A DNA stretch of 64,000 nt from a virus, in the IMG/VR virus record IMGVR_UViG_3300030004_000003, positions 1-64,000 of that record; one strand, 5' to 3'. The translations under genes and the position numbers were made by a program. The notes beneath the pieces are model-generated. The model was not told where the DNA came from, searched no databases, and was given only the letters and a program-made list of their open reading frames with translations. Shown here piece by piece: positions 62,201-64,000 of the stretch (position 1 is the first letter of the stretch; every line of letters starts with the position of its first letter).

Positions 62201-63157
62201 ATGTATAACACGACCGACAGCGTTCCACGTCAGGACATCAGCACGCTTCTCATGGAAGCGGTGCATCAGAAAGAGCACTACATCGGCCAGATCCTCCTGC
62301 CTGTCTATGACAGCCCGAAGGAAGTGGGCCGCTATCCCAAGTTTCGCATCGCCAAAGGGGAGCTCCTGAAGCGTGAGAGTCAGAAGCGCAATGCCACGGG
62401 CACCTACAACGAGAGCGACGAGAGCTTCGAGTGGGACAGCTACTCGACCGAGGAATACGGTCACGAGAAGCGCGTGGACGACAAGGTGAAGAAGGAGATG
62501 AAAGACTTCTTCGACGCCGAGATGGTCACGGCTGATTTTTGCATGAACAAAGTCATGCTGGATTACGAGCTTGCCGCTGCCTCTGCGATCATGGACAGCA
62601 CTCAGTTCGGAGTGGATGTCGGTTCGGAGCCCTACACCGAGGCCAACCTTGCCATCATGGATGTGCCTCATGACATCAACGCGTCGCTGGAAGCTCTCTC
62701 CGACCTCGGGGAAACTCCCAACACGCTTGTCATCTCCCTGGCGCTCTTCAATCGCATCAAGCGGTCACAAAAGCTCCAGACTTATCTGTATGGCTTCCTG
62801 AACACCACTCAGGGTGGATCCAACATCACCTCCAAGGTGATCGGAGACGCTTTCGGTATCCCGAACGTGGTGATCGCTCGCAAGACCTACGACAGCGCCA
62901 TCAAGGGCAAGACGAACATCGTTCCCGTCTGGGGCAACAACTACATGTTCCTTGGCGATGTCCAAGGAGGCGATTTCATGGCTGGCGGTGTCGGTCGCTC
63001 GATCATCTGGGAGGCAGACAGCGAAGGCGGTCTCTTCACCACAGATCAGTACCGTGACGAGCCTCGTCGTGGTGACAAAATCCGCGTGCGTAGCAACCGC
63101 GTGATCAAGATCATCAACCCGAATGCGGGTCGTCTCATCGGAACTCAGTGGGAGTAG
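62201..63157 (+). CDS. Major capsid protein
   Basis: A 318-residue protein. The N-terminal arm is followed by VGRYPKFRIAKGELLKRESQ, a probable E-loop; SYSTEEYGHEKRVDDKVKKE; a spine-helix-like stretch (CMNKVMLDYELAAASAIMDS); then P-domain and A-domain-like parts (INASLEALSDLGETPNTLVI, FGIPNVVIARKTY) and a C-terminal strand (IRVRSNRVIKIINPNAGRLI). The fold should be HK97-like. It is followed by a strong terminator. Confidence 0.85.
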   Translation: MYNTTDSVPRQDISTLLMEAVHQKEHYIGQILLPVYDSPKEVGRYPKFRIAKGELLKRESQKRNATGTYNESDESFEWDSYSTEEYGHEKRVDDKVKKEMKDFFDAEMVTADFCMNKVMLDYELAAASAIMDSTQFGVDVGSEPYTEANLAIMDVPHDINASLEALSDLGETPNTLVISLALFNRIKRSQKLQTYLYGFLNTTQGGSNITSKVIGDAFGIPNVVIARKTYDSAIKGKTNIVPVWGNNYMFLGDVQGGDFMAGGVGRSIIWEADSEGGLFTTDQYRDEPRRGDKIRVRSNRVIKIINPNAGRLIGTQWE

Positions 63158-63252
63158 GCCGAGAAGCCGAAAGGCTTACATCATTCAAAAGAACCGAAAC
63201 CCGAGAGGGGAGTAGGTTTTGAATGAATCAAATTTGCGTTGGGCACGCTAAG

Positions 63253-63294
63253 CTCCCCTGATCGGTTACTCATGGCCGGTCGGGGGAGTTTTTT
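63253..63294 (+). terminator. Intrinsic terminator after major capsid gene
   Basis: CTCCCCTGATCGG and CCGGTCGGGGGAG pair over 13 positions including two G-U, around a 10-base loop, followed by six T residues. It allows high capsid expression to be separated from the tail-joining genes downstream. Confidence 0.85.
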
Positions 63295-63325
63295 GTTTGG
63301 GGTGTTGACGGGGAGAACATGAGGT

Positions 63326-63679
63326 ATGAATCCGTTTGATGAAGCTATGGCGCTCGCTGATGAGGATGTCTTTGAAGATGTCTCCGAGCCAATCATTCTG
63401 GGGGGAATCTGCATTCTGGCGTCCGTAGGGCCTCTATCAAGTGGTGAAACGACTGATTCTTATGGTGGCCGTGCTCGCGTCGAATCGCTCAGGATTGATG
63501 TGCGCAAGTGTGTGCTCGCGGAGGCATTGATTTTTTCCGTGCCGGTTGGAACCGGCGTGACGGTTGATCCTGATGCTCCGGTGCCGCGCCAATACCGTTT
63601 TGTTTTTCAACGCGATCTCGGGAGCTCGCTCGCCCTCTTTTGTGAATCCACGGCAGGTACTGGAAAAGCAGAATTTTAA
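63326..63679 (+). CDS. Putative head-tail connector protein
   Basis: A 117-residue, mostly acidic protein starting after the terminator. PFDEAMALADEDVFEDVSEP at the front is acidic and helical; the middle is strand-rich (ARVESLRIDVRKCVLAEALI). Position after the capsid gene fits a connector such as gpFII, but no motif proves it. Confidence 0.5.
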   Translation: MNPFDEAMALADEDVFEDVSEPIILGGICILASVGPLSSGETTDSYGGRARVESLRIDVRKCVLAEALIFSVPVGTGVTVDPDAPVPRQYRFVFQRDLGSSLALFCESTAGTGKAEF

Positions 63680-63680
63680 G

Positions 63681-63758
63681 ATGATCAAATTCATAAAACT
63701 CACTTTTGGCCTCGTGCTCTGGAGTGCCCTTGAATGGCTGGATCCTGGGGTTCGCTAA
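63681..63758 (+). CDS. Possible 25-residue hydrophobic peptide
   Basis: A short frame (MIKFIKLTFGLVLWSALEWL...) two bases after the preceding stop. It could be a membrane-active peptide or chance. There is no ribosome binding site of note. Confidence 0.3.
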   Translation: MIKFIKLTFGLVLWSALEWLDPGVR

Positions 63759-63762
63759 TTTT

Positions 63763-64000
63763 ATGAAAGATGTACGCGCTGCCCTTGAAACCGAGCTTAC
63801 CGCCCTCCTCACGAGTGCGGCCATCCTGGATTGCCCTGTGCTTCCCGGTGCCTCTGATGTACCTGCTCCTGACCGCTACGTGCGCGTGGTGGCCACGGGT
63901 GCGGAGCCGCGCGGTTCGGCGAGTCTGGTGACGGTGGAATATCGGATTGTGGCACCCATCGACGGCTATCCGGTGATCTGGAGTCAGGAAACTCTGGCCA
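63763..64000 (+). CDS. Head-tail completion/minor tail protein, cut by window end
   Basis: Seventy-nine codons from ATG 63763 are open to the edge. KDVRAALETELTALLTSAAI is an N-terminal helix often found in phage tail-completion proteins; SLVTVEYRIVAPIDGYPVIW is strand-rich. The gene presumably continues into the tail module outside the window. Confidence 0.55.
   Translation, partial: MKDVRAALETELTALLTSAAILDCPVLPGASDVPAPDRYVRVVATGAEPRGSASLVTVEYRIVAPIDGYPVIWSQETLA

Overview
The window reads as 64 kb of the genome of a temperate, tailed double-stranded DNA phage with a lambda-like packaging and head module. It is probably a siphovirus, because it has a tape-measure-like protein and no contractile sheath. 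The gene order is circular: tape measure, tail tip and fibres (1-12.3 kb); small membrane proteins, holin candidate and endolysin (12.4-14.9 kb); lysogeny region with two ribbon-helix-helix proteins, integrase and an attP-like site (15.1-18.35 kb); a dense early/accessory operon with primase, a topoisomerase-VI-like TOPRIM protein and a P-loop ATPase (18.4-40.4 kb); a repeat-bearing non-coding region (40.4-41.0 kb); terminase (41.0-43.5 kb); an opposite-strand island of 20 small genes (43.5-52.8 kb); then gpW-like protein, portal, a giant virion protein, tRNA, protease/scaffold, decoration protein and major capsid (53.2-63.3 kb), running into head-tail completion genes cut by the window end. 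The missing tail-tube part lies beyond the two window edges. The attP-like site is flanked on both sides by phage genes, so this is the unintegrated form of the genome or a contig cut at an arbitrary point.

The host cannot be proved from sequence. Putative Ig (He_PIG-type) tail domains, a GYF-type membrane protein, translated 'RKDAKTQR'-type interspersed repeats and many starts without a Shine-Dalgarno sequence would fit a Verrucomicrobiota or Planctomycetota-like host. That is inference only.

Most plus-strand genes between 18.4 and 39.2 kb overlap by 1-26 bases (often ATGA) and behave as one long operon. Several sub-blocks begin with an A/C-rich untranslated leader lacking a Shine-Dalgarno sequence. 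Many products are unrecognised small phage proteins. Recognisable ones are a glycosyltransferase, a macro-domain protein carrying a 27-bp tandem repeat array, an ASCH-like protein, a primase, and a protein of the Acb2/Tad1 hairpin type that may sequester immune signalling nucleotides.

The features most worth a second look are: (1) the 9.3-kb inverted gene island inserted between large terminase and gpW, with its own terminators and a 22-bp element repeated three times; (2) the macro-domain protein with 21 repeats built from three interchangeable cassettes, preceded by a perfect 19-bp inverted repeat; (3) a complete attP layout with a tRNA-3'-end core and four 9-bp arm-type repeats; (4) a phage tRNA-Met with initiator-type identity features; (5) inverted and direct repeats upstream of the small terminase gene that look like a packaging or replication site.
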